Below the pieces are notes generated by a model. That model made no database searches and was not told where the DNA came from. It worked only from the letters and a program-made list of their open reading frames with translations. Of a stretch of 64,000 nucleotides of DNA, positions 50,832 to 59,836 are shown piece by piece; within the stretch, counting starts at the first letter, position 1; each line of letters starts with the position of its first letter. The position numbers and the translations under genes were made by a program. This stretch comes from Methanobacterium sp. (lineage in GTDB: Archaea > Methanobacteriota > Methanobacteria > Methanobacteriales > Methanobacteriaceae): NCBI GenBank assembly GCA_016222945.1, contig JACRPY010000003.1:191707-255706 (forward strand), written 5' to 3'.

Positions 50832-50860
50832 GTTTATATAGTGATGTGTACTATTCACAC
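50832..50860 (-). promoter_or_regulatory. fwd promoter distal TATA box and inverted repeat
   Basis: GTGTA-N5-CACAC (50846-50860) has the same arm and spacer lengths as the proximal repeat with one arm mismatch. It sits just upstream of a second TATA box, CTATATAAAC on the minus strand (about 50832-50842). Confidence 0.55.
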
Positions 50861-50958
50861 ACAATATGATATTGCAATTCAACATTTAAACTACTTAAAA
50901 TAAAAATACAATATGAATAACTCTTTAATTTAAATAAAAAAGAATTTTAGTTGTTAAA

Positions 50959-51237
50959 CTATTCATCCTTAGCTTCAAGAGTGCATTTTCCATCTTTACA
51001 TTCATGTTCAACTTCAATTAAAAAATCCTTAATTTTTTCAACATCGATTGAAGTTAAACCTCTTATTGTTTCACCTTCTACTTGAATCTGTAAAATTCCA
51101 TCGTTATTTGTAACTACTTTACCTGGGATATAACACCTTCCAAGGGATAATTTAACAGAATCTCCCGGTTTAACTTCATTTTCTAGATATTCACATAGTT
51201 CATCGCAGCTAACACAAACATTTTCTTCTTTCAACAT
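50959..51237 (-). CDS. Uncharacterised 92-residue Cys-containing protein
   Basis: A small acidic soluble protein with a CVSCDELC motif near the N-terminus and CKDGKC near the C-terminus, flanking a beta-rich centre (GDSVKLSLGRCYIPGKVVTNNDGILQIQVEG). The four to six Cys could bind zinc or an Fe-S cluster. It is the last gene after the formate dehydrogenase alpha gene on the same strand (66-nt gap), so an accessory or small-subunit role is possible. The Shine-Dalgarno GGTGAT is very close to ATG 51237; TTG 51234 would have better spacing. No family recognised. Confidence 0.6.
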   Translation of the reverse strand: MLKEENVCVSCDELCEYLENEVKPGDSVKLSLGRCYIPGKVVTNNDGILQIQVEGETIRGLTSIDVEKIKDFLIEVEHECKDGKCTLEAKDE

Positions 51238-51303
51238 ATCACCTTCATTTTGTATACTAAAATTTGTAGTTCATTGTATTTAAAAAATAATATTTCAAAT
51301 AAA

Positions 51304-53979
51304 TTAAGCTTTTTCAACCTTTACAGCACAATATTTAAGCTCAGGAGTTTCAGATACCGGATCCAAAGCGTTGTTTGTAATTAAATTAGTTGGAGTTTCG
51401 CTGAAATGAAATGTCATGGCAACAAGACCCTCAGGAACCGTATCTGTTATTTTGATTTTAGCATTCATTTCTCCTCTTCTTGATGAAACTTTCACAATAT
51501 CTCCATTACTAATTTCAAGATTTAATGCATCTTCTGGATTAATTTCCAAAAGTTCAAATTCATATAATTTATTCAATCCTTCCACTTTCCGAGTCATAGT
51601 GCCTGTATGATACTGGTAAAGACTACGTACTGTTGTTAAAACTAAAGGATACTCTTCATCAGGAATTTCGGCGGGCAGACGGTATTTTAAAGCTTTTAGT
51701 TTGCCCTTACCGTTTTCAGTGGAAAACCCTTCTTTATGAAGAGTAGAAGTTCCTGAACAATCTTTATCAGTACATGGCCATTGTAACCCTCCATTCTCCA
51801 GGCGATCATAGGAAATACCTGCATAAATAGGAGTTAGAGATGCTAATTCATCGAAAATTTCTGAAGGATTAGCGAAAATAAAGCCTTTACCATCCATTCT
51901 TTTTGCAATTTCGGCTATAATCCACCAATCAGGCTTTGAATCACCTAATGGCATTATTGCCTTGTTAATTCTTTGAACTCGCCTTTCAGTGTTTGTAAAA
52001 GTCCCTTCTTTTTCTGCAAATGTACATGCCGGAAGAACAACATCTGCAAATTCGGCAGTTTCTGTTAAGAAAATATCTTGAACCACTAAAAAATCAAGTT
52101 TTTCCAGTGCTTCTTTTACATGGGCAGAATCAGGATCACTTAAAACAGGGTTTTCCCCTACAATATAAATGGCTTTAATATTACCATTGTAAGCAGATTC
52201 AAATAGTTGAGTAAGAGTTAAACCCTTTTCTTTGTTTAATTCACAATTCCATGATTTTTCAAACTTTTTTAAAGTTTCTCCATTATCTATTTTCTGATAA
52301 CCCGGATAAATATCGGGTAAAGCTCCCATATCACAGGATCCTTGCACATTGTTTTGTCCACGAAGTGGATTTACTCCTGAAGACGGTTTACCAAGATTTC
52401 CAGTAATTAATGCAAGATTACTAACAGCTAAGACATTATCAGTTCCATGAGAATGCTGTGTTATGCCCATTGAATACAATATAGATGCGGCATCAGAAAC
52501 TGCATAAATCCTTGCTGCTTCAATTAGATTTTCCTTAGTTACTCCTGTAATTGTTTCTACTGAACCTGGATCGAATTCTTCAAGTGATTTTTTGAAATCA
52601 TCAAAGTTTTCAACATGTTCTTTTATGAATTCTAAATCATGAAGATTTTCTTTAACTATTATATGCATTATTCCCATAAGAAGAGGAACATCTGTTCCCG
52701 GTTTATGCTGTAAAAATAAATCTGCATGTTTACATAGTTCAATTTCCTTGGGATTAGCTACAATTAATTTTGAACCATTATCAACGGCTTTTATTATTTT
52801 TAATGCCAATACTGGGTGTGAGGATGTAGTATTTGTTCCTATAGCAAATATACAGTCTGCATCACCAATTTCTGTTATGGAATTAGTCATTGCCCCGCTT
52901 CCTATACTTTGACCAAGTCCAGAAACAGTGGAGGCATGGCAAAGCCGGGCACAGTGATCAATGTTATTTGTACCCATTATTGCCCTTGTAAACTTTTGAA
53001 TGAGATAATTTTCTTCATTAGAACATTTTGCAGATGCTATGGCTGCAAAAGAACTTCCTTTATAATTAGAAAGGTTTTGAGCTATATAATTCAATGCTTC
53101 GTCCCAGCTTGCTTCTTTAAACTCTCCATTTCGTTTTATAAGAGGTGAAGTTAATCTATCAGGATGGTTAACAAAATTATACCCAAATCTTCCTTTAACA
53201 CAAAGATTACCTTCATTTACAGGATTATCCAGATCGCCCCTGACATTTTTTATTTCATTTCCCCTAATTCCCAGATATATCCCACAACCCACTCCACAGT
53301 AAGGACAGATTGTTTTAATTTCTTTTGAAGGTTTTAAACCTTCTTTAGGTATAAGTGCCCCTACAGGACATCCTACAACACATTCTCCGCAAGATACACA
53401 GTTTGATTCCAGTATTGGTTTATCTGCAAAAGCTGTGATTTTGGTTTCATATCCTCTGTAACTAAAATCAATAGCATTAACGCCCAGAATCTCATTACAT
53501 ATTCTGACACATATACCGCATAAAATACATTTTTGAAGATCACGATTAAAGAAGGGATTAGAAGTGTCTTTAGGAATTTCTTTGACTTTCCGCCTTAAAC
53601 CTTTAAGATCATCTTCTTTTATATCGAGATATGCTGATATCTTTTGAAGACCACAGTTATTATCTTTTGCACATGTAAGACAATCTGATTCATGATTTAC
53701 AAGTAATAATTCTGTTGTTACTTTCCTAATGTTATTTAAACGTTTATTTTCAGTTATAACATTCATTCCCTCTTCAACTACAGTTTCACAGGATGTGACT
53801 ACACGTCCCTCGTCGATTTCAACAATACATAACCTACATGCTCCAAATGATTTTAAATTTGGATTATAACACAAGTTAGGTATATAAATATCATTTTTAA
53901 GGGCTGTTTGTAGAATGGTGTCTCCCTTTTCTGCTTTAATATCCATTCCATCTATAAAAAGCGTTATTTTGTCATTCAT
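51304..53979 (-). CDS. fdhA: Formate dehydrogenase alpha subunit, NuoG-like N-terminus
   Basis: An 891-residue molybdenum/tungsten enzyme. The N-terminus (about 1-80) is a [2Fe-2S] ferredoxin (CYNPNLKSFGACRLC), then HESDCLTCAKDNNC, the His/Cys [4Fe-4S] site, and 2[4Fe-4S] motifs CILCGICVRICNE and CVSCGECVVGCPVG. The catalytic part starts CPYCGVGCGIYLG and has DHCARLCHAST, where Cys replaces the selenocysteine of many formate dehydrogenases, then RGQNNVQGSCDMGALPD. This NuoG-fused form belongs to NAD(P)-linked cytosolic formate dehydrogenases, unlike the F420-linked FdhAB of methanogens. Its NuoF and NuoE partners are upstream in the same direction. Confidence 0.9.
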   Translation of the reverse strand: MNDKITLFIDGMDIKAEKGDTILQTALKNDIYIPNLCYNPNLKSFGACRLCIVEIDEGRVVTSCETVVEEGMNVITENKRLNNIRKVTTELLLVNHESDCLTCAKDNNCGLQKISAYLDIKEDDLKGLRRKVKEIPKDTSNPFFNRDLQKCILCGICVRICNEILGVNAIDFSYRGYETKITAFADKPILESNCVSCGECVVGCPVGALIPKEGLKPSKEIKTICPYCGVGCGIYLGIRGNEIKNVRGDLDNPVNEGNLCVKGRFGYNFVNHPDRLTSPLIKRNGEFKEASWDEALNYIAQNLSNYKGSSFAAIASAKCSNEENYLIQKFTRAIMGTNNIDHCARLCHASTVSGLGQSIGSGAMTNSITEIGDADCIFAIGTNTTSSHPVLALKIIKAVDNGSKLIVANPKEIELCKHADLFLQHKPGTDVPLLMGIMHIIVKENLHDLEFIKEHVENFDDFKKSLEEFDPGSVETITGVTKENLIEAARIYAVSDAASILYSMGITQHSHGTDNVLAVSNLALITGNLGKPSSGVNPLRGQNNVQGSCDMGALPDIYPGYQKIDNGETLKKFEKSWNCELNKEKGLTLTQLFESAYNGNIKAIYIVGENPVLSDPDSAHVKEALEKLDFLVVQDIFLTETAEFADVVLPACTFAEKEGTFTNTERRVQRINKAIMPLGDSKPDWWIIAEIAKRMDGKGFIFANPSEIFDELASLTPIYAGISYDRLENGGLQWPCTDKDCSGTSTLHKEGFSTENGKGKLKALKYRLPAEIPDEEYPLVLTTVRSLYQYHTGTMTRKVEGLNKLYEFELLEINPEDALNLEISNGDIVKVSSRRGEMNAKIKITDTVPEGLVAMTFHFSETPTNLITNNALDPVSETPELKYCAVKVEKA

Positions 53980-54089
53980 GTTAATCTCATAAGTTTTTAT
54001 TAGTTATAGTACCAAAATATAGAATAATTTAATATTGATATATATTTATAATAAAGATGTAGGTTAGTTATTTTGTAGGTGCAATAATT
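53980..54089. promoter_or_regulatory. Divergent promoter region of fdhA-like and mobB genes
   Basis: A TATA-rich core, GATATATATTTATAAT at about 54037-54052, lies between divergent genes. It is the likely mobB promoter; the minus-strand operon may start upstream of nuoE instead, with this as an internal start. Confidence 0.45.
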
Positions 54090-54797
54090 ATGAAAATTAT
54101 TAGTGTTATAGGAACAAAAAATACTGGAAAAACTACTTTAGTGGTTAAAATAGTTAAAGAACTTGTAAATCGTGGATTTAAGGTTGGAACAATTAAGCAT
54201 ATGCACAAAAGCTTCGACATCGAGGGTAAAGATACATGGGAACACCAAAAAGCAGGTGCAGAGCTTGTAGTTGGCTCAGCAGATAAAACATTCTTTATTT
54301 TAAATGAGAGTTTAGAATTAAAAAATATTTTAAACATGATAGAATGCATGAAAAAACTTGATTTTTTAGTTATTGAAGGTTTAAAAACATCAAATTACGC
54401 TAAAATATCAGTATCATCCTTTAAAGATGAATATACTATAAAAAATGTAAATGCTCTGGAAATAAGTGATGATGAACTTAAATCATTGGTTGATCTAATA
54501 GAAAAACGTAGCTACGGTCGTTTACCTGATTTAAACTGTAATGATTGTGGTTATGGAAAATGTGAAGATTTTGCAAAAGCTGTAGTTAAAGGAAATGAAG
54601 CTGAAAGCACATGCGCTATGAAAAAAGTAAAAAATATTGAACTTAAAATAGATGGTAATCCTATTCCTATGAACAAATTTGTGCAGAATTTTGTAAGAAA
54701 TACAACAATAGGCATGATATCTTCCCTTAAAGGGGATGAACTAAAAGACTTTGAAGGTAAAAAAATCGAATTAATGATTAAAAATGCTCAAAGTTGA
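54090..54797 (+). CDS. mobB: Molybdopterin-guanine dinucleotide biosynthesis protein MobB with C-terminal Fe-S domain
   Basis: A 235-residue protein. The N-terminal GTP-binding domain (about 1-155) has Walker A GTKNTGKTT, IKHMHKSFDIEGKDTWEH and LVIEGLK, typical of MobB, which assists making the guanine-dinucleotide form of the pterin cofactor. The C-terminus (about 165-200) has LPDLNCNDCGYGKCEDFAKA and a later Cys, the four-Cys Fes-type [4Fe-4S] domain. The position opposite the formate dehydrogenase suits cofactor maturation. Confidence 0.9.
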   Translation: MKIISVIGTKNTGKTTLVVKIVKELVNRGFKVGTIKHMHKSFDIEGKDTWEHQKAGAELVVGSADKTFFILNESLELKNILNMIECMKKLDFLVIEGLKTSNYAKISVSSFKDEYTIKNVNALEISDDELKSLVDLIEKRSYGRLPDLNCNDCGYGKCEDFAKAVVKGNEAESTCAMKKVKNIELKIDGNPIPMNKFVQNFVRNTTIGMISSLKGDELKDFEGKKIELMIKNAQS

Positions 54798-54896
54798 AAA
54801 TAAACATGTAATATCCCTAAAATTTTATATACCCTCAAAAAAAATTAATTCATGCAATTATAATAAATAAAATAAACCATTAGAGTTTATATTTAA

Positions 54897-56798
54897 TTAT
54901 ATGATCGCTGAAGCATTATTATCTTCATTATCCTCTTTTGGTTTAGAAATACATTCAACTGCATCAGCTTTAGAGCATAAATCAATGCATGTTCCACATT
55001 TAACGCATTTACTTTGATCAATTGTATGTGGTTCCTTTTTTTCTCCACTTATTGCATTTACTGGACATGATTTAAGGCATAGCATGCATCCATTACATTT
55101 ATCTTGTATTATATTGTAAGATATGAGATTTTTGCATACAAGGGATGGACAAATCTTTTCATTTATATGTGCATCATATTCATCTTTAAAAAGATTTAAA
55201 GTTGTTAGTACAGGATTTGGAGATGTTCCTCCCAGCGCACAAAGAGATCCTTCTTTTATTCCCTCAGCTAACTCCATAAGTAATGCTATATCTTCTATAT
55301 GGCCTTTACCTTCAGTAATATCTCCTAAAATATCCAGCATTTGTTTGGTTCCAAGTCTACAAGGCACACATTTTCCACATGATTCTTTTTGGATAAATCC
55401 AAGGAAGTACTGCGCCACATCCACCATACATGTGCTTTGATCCATTACTACAAGCCCACCAGAGCCCATTATTGCCCCTGCCGTCACCAGTGAATCATAA
55501 TCTATAGGAGTGTCAATAAACTCCTCTGTTAAACATCCTCCAGATGGCCCTCCAATTTGAACCGCTTTAAACTCGCCATCATCTAAAATTCCGCCACCAA
55601 TATCAAAAATCACTTCTCGTAGGGTTGTGCCTAATGGAACTTCAATTAGCCCTGTGTTTTTAACCTGACCCACTAAGGAGAATGTTTTTGTTCCTTTGCT
55701 TGCATCTGTCCCGTATTCAGCAAATTTACCTGGACTTTCCTGCATTATAAAAGCTACGCTTGCAAATGTTTCCACATTATTTATAACAGTTGGTTTACCC
55801 CATAAACCAGAAGTTGTGGGAAATGGTGGTCTTGTGCGTGGTGTTCCTCTTTTTCCTTCGATTGATGCAATTAATGCAGTTTCTTCACCACATACAAATG
55901 CACCTGCACCTTCTTTAATCTCTATATCAAAATTAAACCCAGAATTATTGATATTTTTCCCTAAAAACCCGTATTCTCTCATTTGAACTAAAGCATGTTT
56001 CAATCGTTCCAGTGCAAGAGGATATTCTGCTCTACAGTAAATATAAGCGTTTTTTGCTCCAGTTACATATCCTCCGATTAATATTCCTTCTAAAACTGAA
56101 TGTGGATCGCTTTCAAGTAAGGATCTGTTCATAAAAGCTCCAGGATCACCTTCATCTGCGTTACAGATTAAATATTTAGTATCTGCTTCCGAATCTATGC
56201 AGAATTGCCATTTCATCCATGTAGGAAACCCTGCTCCTCCTCTTCCCCTTAATCCTGATTCTTTGAGTTTTTCTATTATTTCTTCAGGTTTTAGTTTAAG
56301 AGCATTTATAAATCCACTGTATCCTTCATTTGCTATGTAATGGTCAATATTTTTTGGATCTATAAATCCACAATGCCGCAAAATTTTTCTAACCTGCGGC
56401 TTAAGCACAGGCATATCAAAAAATGAGTTTATACCTTGAATTTCACCTTTTCCGACAGTTCCCAGTGCATGTTCTGGCAGAGGGTCATCATTAATTAAGT
56501 ATGATTCAACTATTTTTGTGGCAATTTTTGGAGTTATATTACCATAGAAAATTCCTGGTTTTCCCTTTTTAAACACAGTTATGATAGGTTCCACGTAACA
56601 AATCCCAATACATCCTACTTCCATAATTTCTGCTTTTAAATCATGGTCTTCAAGTGTTTCTTCAATTATTGGTATTAATGCTGATGCTCCTGCAGAATTA
56701 CCGCATGTTGCAGAGCCTATAAGTATCAGAGGATCCTCTCTTTCATATAAAGAGTTATATTCTTCCTTTGCTTTTTGAGTTATTTTATTAAAATTCAT
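54897..56798 (-). CDS. NuoF-like NAD(P)H/FMN subunit of the formate dehydrogenase complex
   Basis: A 633-residue protein built like HydB/NuoF of soluble bifurcating complexes. Order: thioredoxin-like [2Fe-2S] domain (about 25-105: CGNSAGASAL, GCIGICYVEP), FMN/NADH domain (GLRGRGGAGFPTWMKW; ICNADEGDPGAFMNR), cluster N3 site ESCGKCVPCRLGTKQ and a C-terminal 2[4Fe-4S] ferredoxin (CNGCMLCLKSCPVN; CVKCGTCIDLCSKAD). It should exchange electrons with NAD(P)H. Follows the NuoE-like gene and precedes the alpha subunit. Confidence 0.9.
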   Translation of the reverse strand: MNFNKITQKAKEEYNSLYEREDPLILIGSATCGNSAGASALIPIIEETLEDHDLKAEIMEVGCIGICYVEPIITVFKKGKPGIFYGNITPKIATKIVESYLINDDPLPEHALGTVGKGEIQGINSFFDMPVLKPQVRKILRHCGFIDPKNIDHYIANEGYSGFINALKLKPEEIIEKLKESGLRGRGGAGFPTWMKWQFCIDSEADTKYLICNADEGDPGAFMNRSLLESDPHSVLEGILIGGYVTGAKNAYIYCRAEYPLALERLKHALVQMREYGFLGKNINNSGFNFDIEIKEGAGAFVCGEETALIASIEGKRGTPRTRPPFPTTSGLWGKPTVINNVETFASVAFIMQESPGKFAEYGTDASKGTKTFSLVGQVKNTGLIEVPLGTTLREVIFDIGGGILDDGEFKAVQIGGPSGGCLTEEFIDTPIDYDSLVTAGAIMGSGGLVVMDQSTCMVDVAQYFLGFIQKESCGKCVPCRLGTKQMLDILGDITEGKGHIEDIALLMELAEGIKEGSLCALGGTSPNPVLTTLNLFKDEYDAHINEKICPSLVCKNLISYNIIQDKCNGCMLCLKSCPVNAISGEKKEPHTIDQSKCVKCGTCIDLCSKADAVECISKPKEDNEDNNASAII

Positions 56799-56832
56799 TT
56801 AAAGTCCCTTTTTATTGGTTTATAATCATGAC

Positions 56833-57300
56833 TCAATTATCCTTATTTGGAGATTTAGATTTTCGAAACATCTTTTTAATATCTTTTAAACCTATTTTAG
56901 ATTCTACATTATCATTAATCATTGCACATGGTGCTAAAGCACAGCATCCCAGGCATCCTACCGATTCTAACGAATATTCAAGGTCAAAAGTTACTTCACC
57001 TTCATTTATTCCTAAATGTCTTTCTATTCCTTCTATAATCTGGGAAGCTCCTAACACATGGCATGCAGTTCCTTTACAAACCATAATATGTTTTCTGCCA
57101 ATAGGATCGAATCTAAATTGAGCATAAAATGTTGCAACCCCATAAACTTCGCTTTCAGGCATGTTTAAGAATTTAGAAACTTCAATTATGGATTCTTCAG
57201 ATAAATAACCAAAATTAGATTGAATATCCTGTAAAACAGGTATTAATTCTGATTTTTCGCCATTGTATGATGATAATATTTCCTCTAATGTTTTCTCCAT
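56833..57300 (-). CDS. NuoE-like [2Fe-2S] subunit
   Basis: A 155-residue 24-kDa-type subunit with the four ligands in VCKGTACHVLG and ESVGCLGCCALAP and the helical N-terminus LIPVLQDIQSNFGYLSEESI. It forms the diaphorase module with the NuoF-like protein. GGAGG precedes ATG 57300. First gene of the formate dehydrogenase operon; the 57301-57565 region is AT-rich and should carry its promoter. Confidence 0.92.
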   Translation of the reverse strand: MEKTLEEILSSYNGEKSELIPVLQDIQSNFGYLSEESIIEVSKFLNMPESEVYGVATFYAQFRFDPIGRKHIMVCKGTACHVLGASQIIEGIERHLGINEGEVTFDLEYSLESVGCLGCCALAPCAMINDNVESKIGLKDIKKMFRKSKSPNKDN

Positions 57301-57565
57301 TAAATTCCTCCGACAATAATGCCCATAAAGTTGATTTGTAAATTTCTAATTAATTATTTTAAATCAGTATAAAAAGTAGTGATATTTATGGAATTGTACT
57401 GTATAAATTTTTGTATTCATATTAATTCAAGGAGTTTAAATTCTTTAATATTGCTATTTTTTAATATTCTCAAAGTATTTGTGATTATTTTCCAATTTTA
57501 TAATTCGTAATAAATATATTTAATCAAAAACATAAAATAAACAAACATCAATGGAGAGAACCGTC
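57301..57565. other. AT-rich divergent spacer
   Basis: Holds promoters for the NuoE-like gene and the CMD-family gene; TATAATTCGTAATAAATATA-like sequence near 57499-57518 is the best plus-strand candidate. No gene or strong structure seen. Confidence 0.35.
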
Positions 57566-57913
57566 ATGCAAAATGAATTTCCGGAACATCATATAAGCAT
57601 AAGGGAAAGATTTAAAGAATTTGGAAATATTTTAAATGAAATGGGAAAAACAACAGAAGAATCAGGCCCCATAGATAAAAAAACATCCCATTTAATCCAG
57701 CTTGCAGCATCAGCAGCTATAAGATCAGAAGGTGCTGTACACAGCCATGCCCGAAGAGCTCTTGAACTGGGGGCATCGCCTGATGAAGTATATCATGCCC
57801 TAATTTTAGTTACAAGCACTATAGGATTCCCCACTGTTGCAGCAGCCATTTCATGGGTAGACGACATAGTAGAAGGTTCAGATAAATCAAACACCCCTAT
57901 GTCCAAAAAATAA
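57566..57913 (+). CDS. Carboxymuconolactone decarboxylase family protein without CxxC
   Basis: A 115-residue helical AhpD/CMD-fold protein: DKKTSHLIQLAASAAIRSEGAV-HSHARRALELGASPDEVYHALILV. In AhpD-type members a CxxC lies just before the conserved His; here it is replaced (EGAVHSH), so disulfide reductase activity is unlikely. ATG 57566 follows GGAGA; ATG 57551 is the alternative. It precedes fdhD by 55 nt in the same direction. Confidence 0.83.
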   Translation: MQNEFPEHHISIRERFKEFGNILNEMGKTTEESGPIDKKTSHLIQLAASAAIRSEGAVHSHARRALELGASPDEVYHALILVTSTIGFPTVAAAISWVDDIVEGSDKSNTPMSKK

Positions 57914-57968
57914 TAATATTTCCCTATTTTAAATATATTCAATTTCGAAGCCAATTTGAGGAAGAATC

Positions 57969-58721
57969 ATGCCAAAAATGGTTAAAAATATAAAAGCATT
58001 GCGAGTAGGCAAAGAAAACTCTGAAATAGATGAAGTAATAAGTAATGATGAAGAAATAAAGGTTATTGTAAATAAAACTGTTATTGGAACTTTTTCAATG
58101 AGCCCTACACATCTAAAAGAATTTGCAATAGGATATTTACTTGGAGAAGGATTATTAAGTTCCAAAGAAGATATAACCAAACTTGAAATTGAAGATAACA
58201 CTATAAAAGTTGAAACCAGCCTTGCTGATTTTGATTTAAGAAGAGAACTGGTAATGAGCTCTGATTGTTTTGGTGGAATGAGAAGTAAAATAGAATTTAC
58301 AGAAAAAGTCGAATCAGACTATAAAATCTCCAAAGAGATGATTCTTGATGCATCTAAAAAATTAAGAGAAAGTTCAGATATTTGGAGTAAAACCGGAGGG
58401 ACTCACATCGCTGCTTTAGTTAATGAAAATAAATTCATTGCTATAGAGGACGTCAGCAGGCATGTGGCCATAGATAAAGTAGTAGGTGCAGGGGAATTGG
58501 ATAATATTGATTTTTCTAATAGTTTCATGTTTTCAAGCGGCAGAATGCCTGGAGATATGATAATAAAGATCGCAAGGATTGGTATTCCTATTATTTCATC
58601 TAAATCTGCACCTACATCCTCCGGATATATGGTAGGTGGAGAAACAGGTGTTACAATAGTTGGATTTGTAAGAGGAGGCAGATTTAATATTTACACTCAT
58701 CCAGAACGTATATTAATCTAA
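57969..58721 (+). CDS. fdhD: Formate dehydrogenase accessory sulfurtransferase FdhD
   Basis: A 250-residue FdhD family protein that inserts the sulfido ligand at the Mo/W of formate dehydrogenase. Landmarks: MSPTHLKEFAIGYLLGEGLL, the SSDCFGGMRS loop, KTGGTHIAALV, EDVSRHVAIDKVVG, SSGRMPGDMIIKIARIGIPIISSKSAPTS-type C-terminus. The active loop carries one Cys where many relatives have CxxC; the first Cys is the essential one in E. coli FdhD. The position supports a functional formate dehydrogenase next door. Confidence 0.9.
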   Translation: MPKMVKNIKALRVGKENSEIDEVISNDEEIKVIVNKTVIGTFSMSPTHLKEFAIGYLLGEGLLSSKEDITKLEIEDNTIKVETSLADFDLRRELVMSSDCFGGMRSKIEFTEKVESDYKISKEMILDASKKLRESSDIWSKTGGTHIAALVNENKFIAIEDVSRHVAIDKVVGAGELDNIDFSNSFMFSSGRMPGDMIIKIARIGIPIISSKSAPTSSGYMVGGETGVTIVGFVRGGRFNIYTHPERILI

Positions 58722-58734
58722 AATAGCTTTTTTT

Positions 58735-58775
58735 TATTTATTTTAAATTTAAGGCCTAAATTTTTTAGTATAAAC
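58735..58775. terminator. Convergent terminator region
   Basis: T8 at about 58729-58736 followed by a near-palindrome AAATTTAAGGCCTAAATTT (about 58744-58762) between convergent fdhD and the SagB-like gene. Confidence 0.45.
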
Positions 58776-58782
58776 TATTTTT

Positions 58783-59508
58783 TTACTTTGCAGAATGCCC
58801 TACAGGGAAACTATAAATAATTCTTTCATTAGAAGGCAGATGCAAAATATTTATAACCTGATCCTCATAAAAAGATCCTATTGCCACTGTTGCAAGATTC
58901 ATGGCCTGGGCTTGAAGATAAATGTTCTGTCCAGAATGCCCTGCCTCTATATCAACAAATCGGATGCTGAGCTTATTATCTTTATATTTATTCATCATCT
59001 TATCATCGTTTCCTGTTATCACAATATTTACTGGTGCTTCTTTTATCCAAAGCTGATTATGGGATGCTTTTGCAAATTTCTCCCTTAAATCCCCATCTAA
59101 TATCTTCTCAAGGCTGTGGTTTTGAGGAACATAATGATAAAACCCACTATCCAAACCTTTTACACTTCCATTACCTACAATTAAGTAAATTTCGAGAGGA
59201 TAAGTATGCCCTCCTGATGGAACAGTTTTAAAATTCTTACTAGCTTCTGTAACTCCATAAGCTGCCCATAAAAGTTGTGAAACATCATTTAAGGTTAAAG
59301 ATTCATTAGTATATTTTCTAACAGAACGTCTGTCATGAATAGCTTGTTCTACAGACATACTTCCTGTAAATTTAGGGTTTGGAAGATCTACAGTGCCTAT
59401 AACTGTTCTTGAACTGTATTCAACAGGTTTAGGCCATATTAAATAGGCAATAACTGCAAAAAGCAGTATAATTAAAATAATTAAAGCAATTTTCCCCTTT
59501 GTAGACAT
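58783..59508 (-). CDS. SagB/ThcOx-type nitroreductase-fold oxidoreductase, membrane-anchored
   Basis: A 241-residue FMN-dependent nitroreductase-superfamily protein with an N-terminal transmembrane segment (IALIILIILLFAVIAYLIW). RRSVRKYTNESLTLNDVSQLLWAAYG, PSGGHTYPLEIYLIVG and the C-terminal MNLATVAIGSFYEDQV are typical of SagB-like dehydrogenases. Relatives oxidise azolines in peptide modification or act as general reductases. No YcaO or leader-peptide gene is seen nearby, so a ribosomal-peptide role is unsupported. Confidence 0.85.
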   Translation of the reverse strand: MSTKGKIALIILIILLFAVIAYLIWPKPVEYSSRTVIGTVDLPNPKFTGSMSVEQAIHDRRSVRKYTNESLTLNDVSQLLWAAYGVTEASKNFKTVPSGGHTYPLEIYLIVGNGSVKGLDSGFYHYVPQNHSLEKILDGDLREKFAKASHNQLWIKEAPVNIVITGNDDKMMNKYKDNKLSIRFVDIEAGHSGQNIYLQAQAMNLATVAIGSFYEDQVINILHLPSNERIIYSFPVGHSAK

Positions 59509-59561
59509 TAATAATATATTCTAATCAATTTCCTTATATATTTTAACATTTAATTTTGGAT

Positions 59562-59804
59562 TCAATTAGAAGGTTTTTCTTCCTTAATTTCATGTTCTTG
59601 TTCTGGTTCTTTGCCTTTTATTAGGCCGTATGTTATTGCTGTTGCACAAAACACGAGCCCTAATAAAATTATTCGTTCTAAGGGATGCTTACTAAAACTA
59701 TAGCCTGGCCAAACCGCAGGAACACCAATAGCTATACCACTAAACAAGAAAATAAAAACTAAAACAGCCACAACAATTGCAATAACTTTCCTAACATTCA
59801 CCAT
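59562..59804 (-). CDS. Small two-TM membrane protein, partner of the helical family
   Basis: An 80-residue protein with two transmembrane segments (about 5-30 and 42-62) and a charged Glu/Lys-rich cytoplasmic tail. It has the same topology, and a similar second segment (ILLGLVFCATAITYGLIKG), as the 65-residue protein at 10529-10726, and like it follows a helical-family gene. Confidence 0.7.
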   Translation of the reverse strand: MVNVRKVIAIVVAVLVFIFLFSGIAIGVPAVWPGYSFSKHPLERIILLGLVFCATAITYGLIKGKEPEQEHEIKEEKPSN

Positions 59805-59836
59805 TAAACACGTCCATCTAAGATATAACTTTTAAT

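Noticed and set aside
58783..59508. SagB-like gene as part of a thiazole/oxazole-modified peptide cluster
   Set aside because: No YcaO, E1-like or precursor gene adjacent; N-terminal membrane anchor is atypical.
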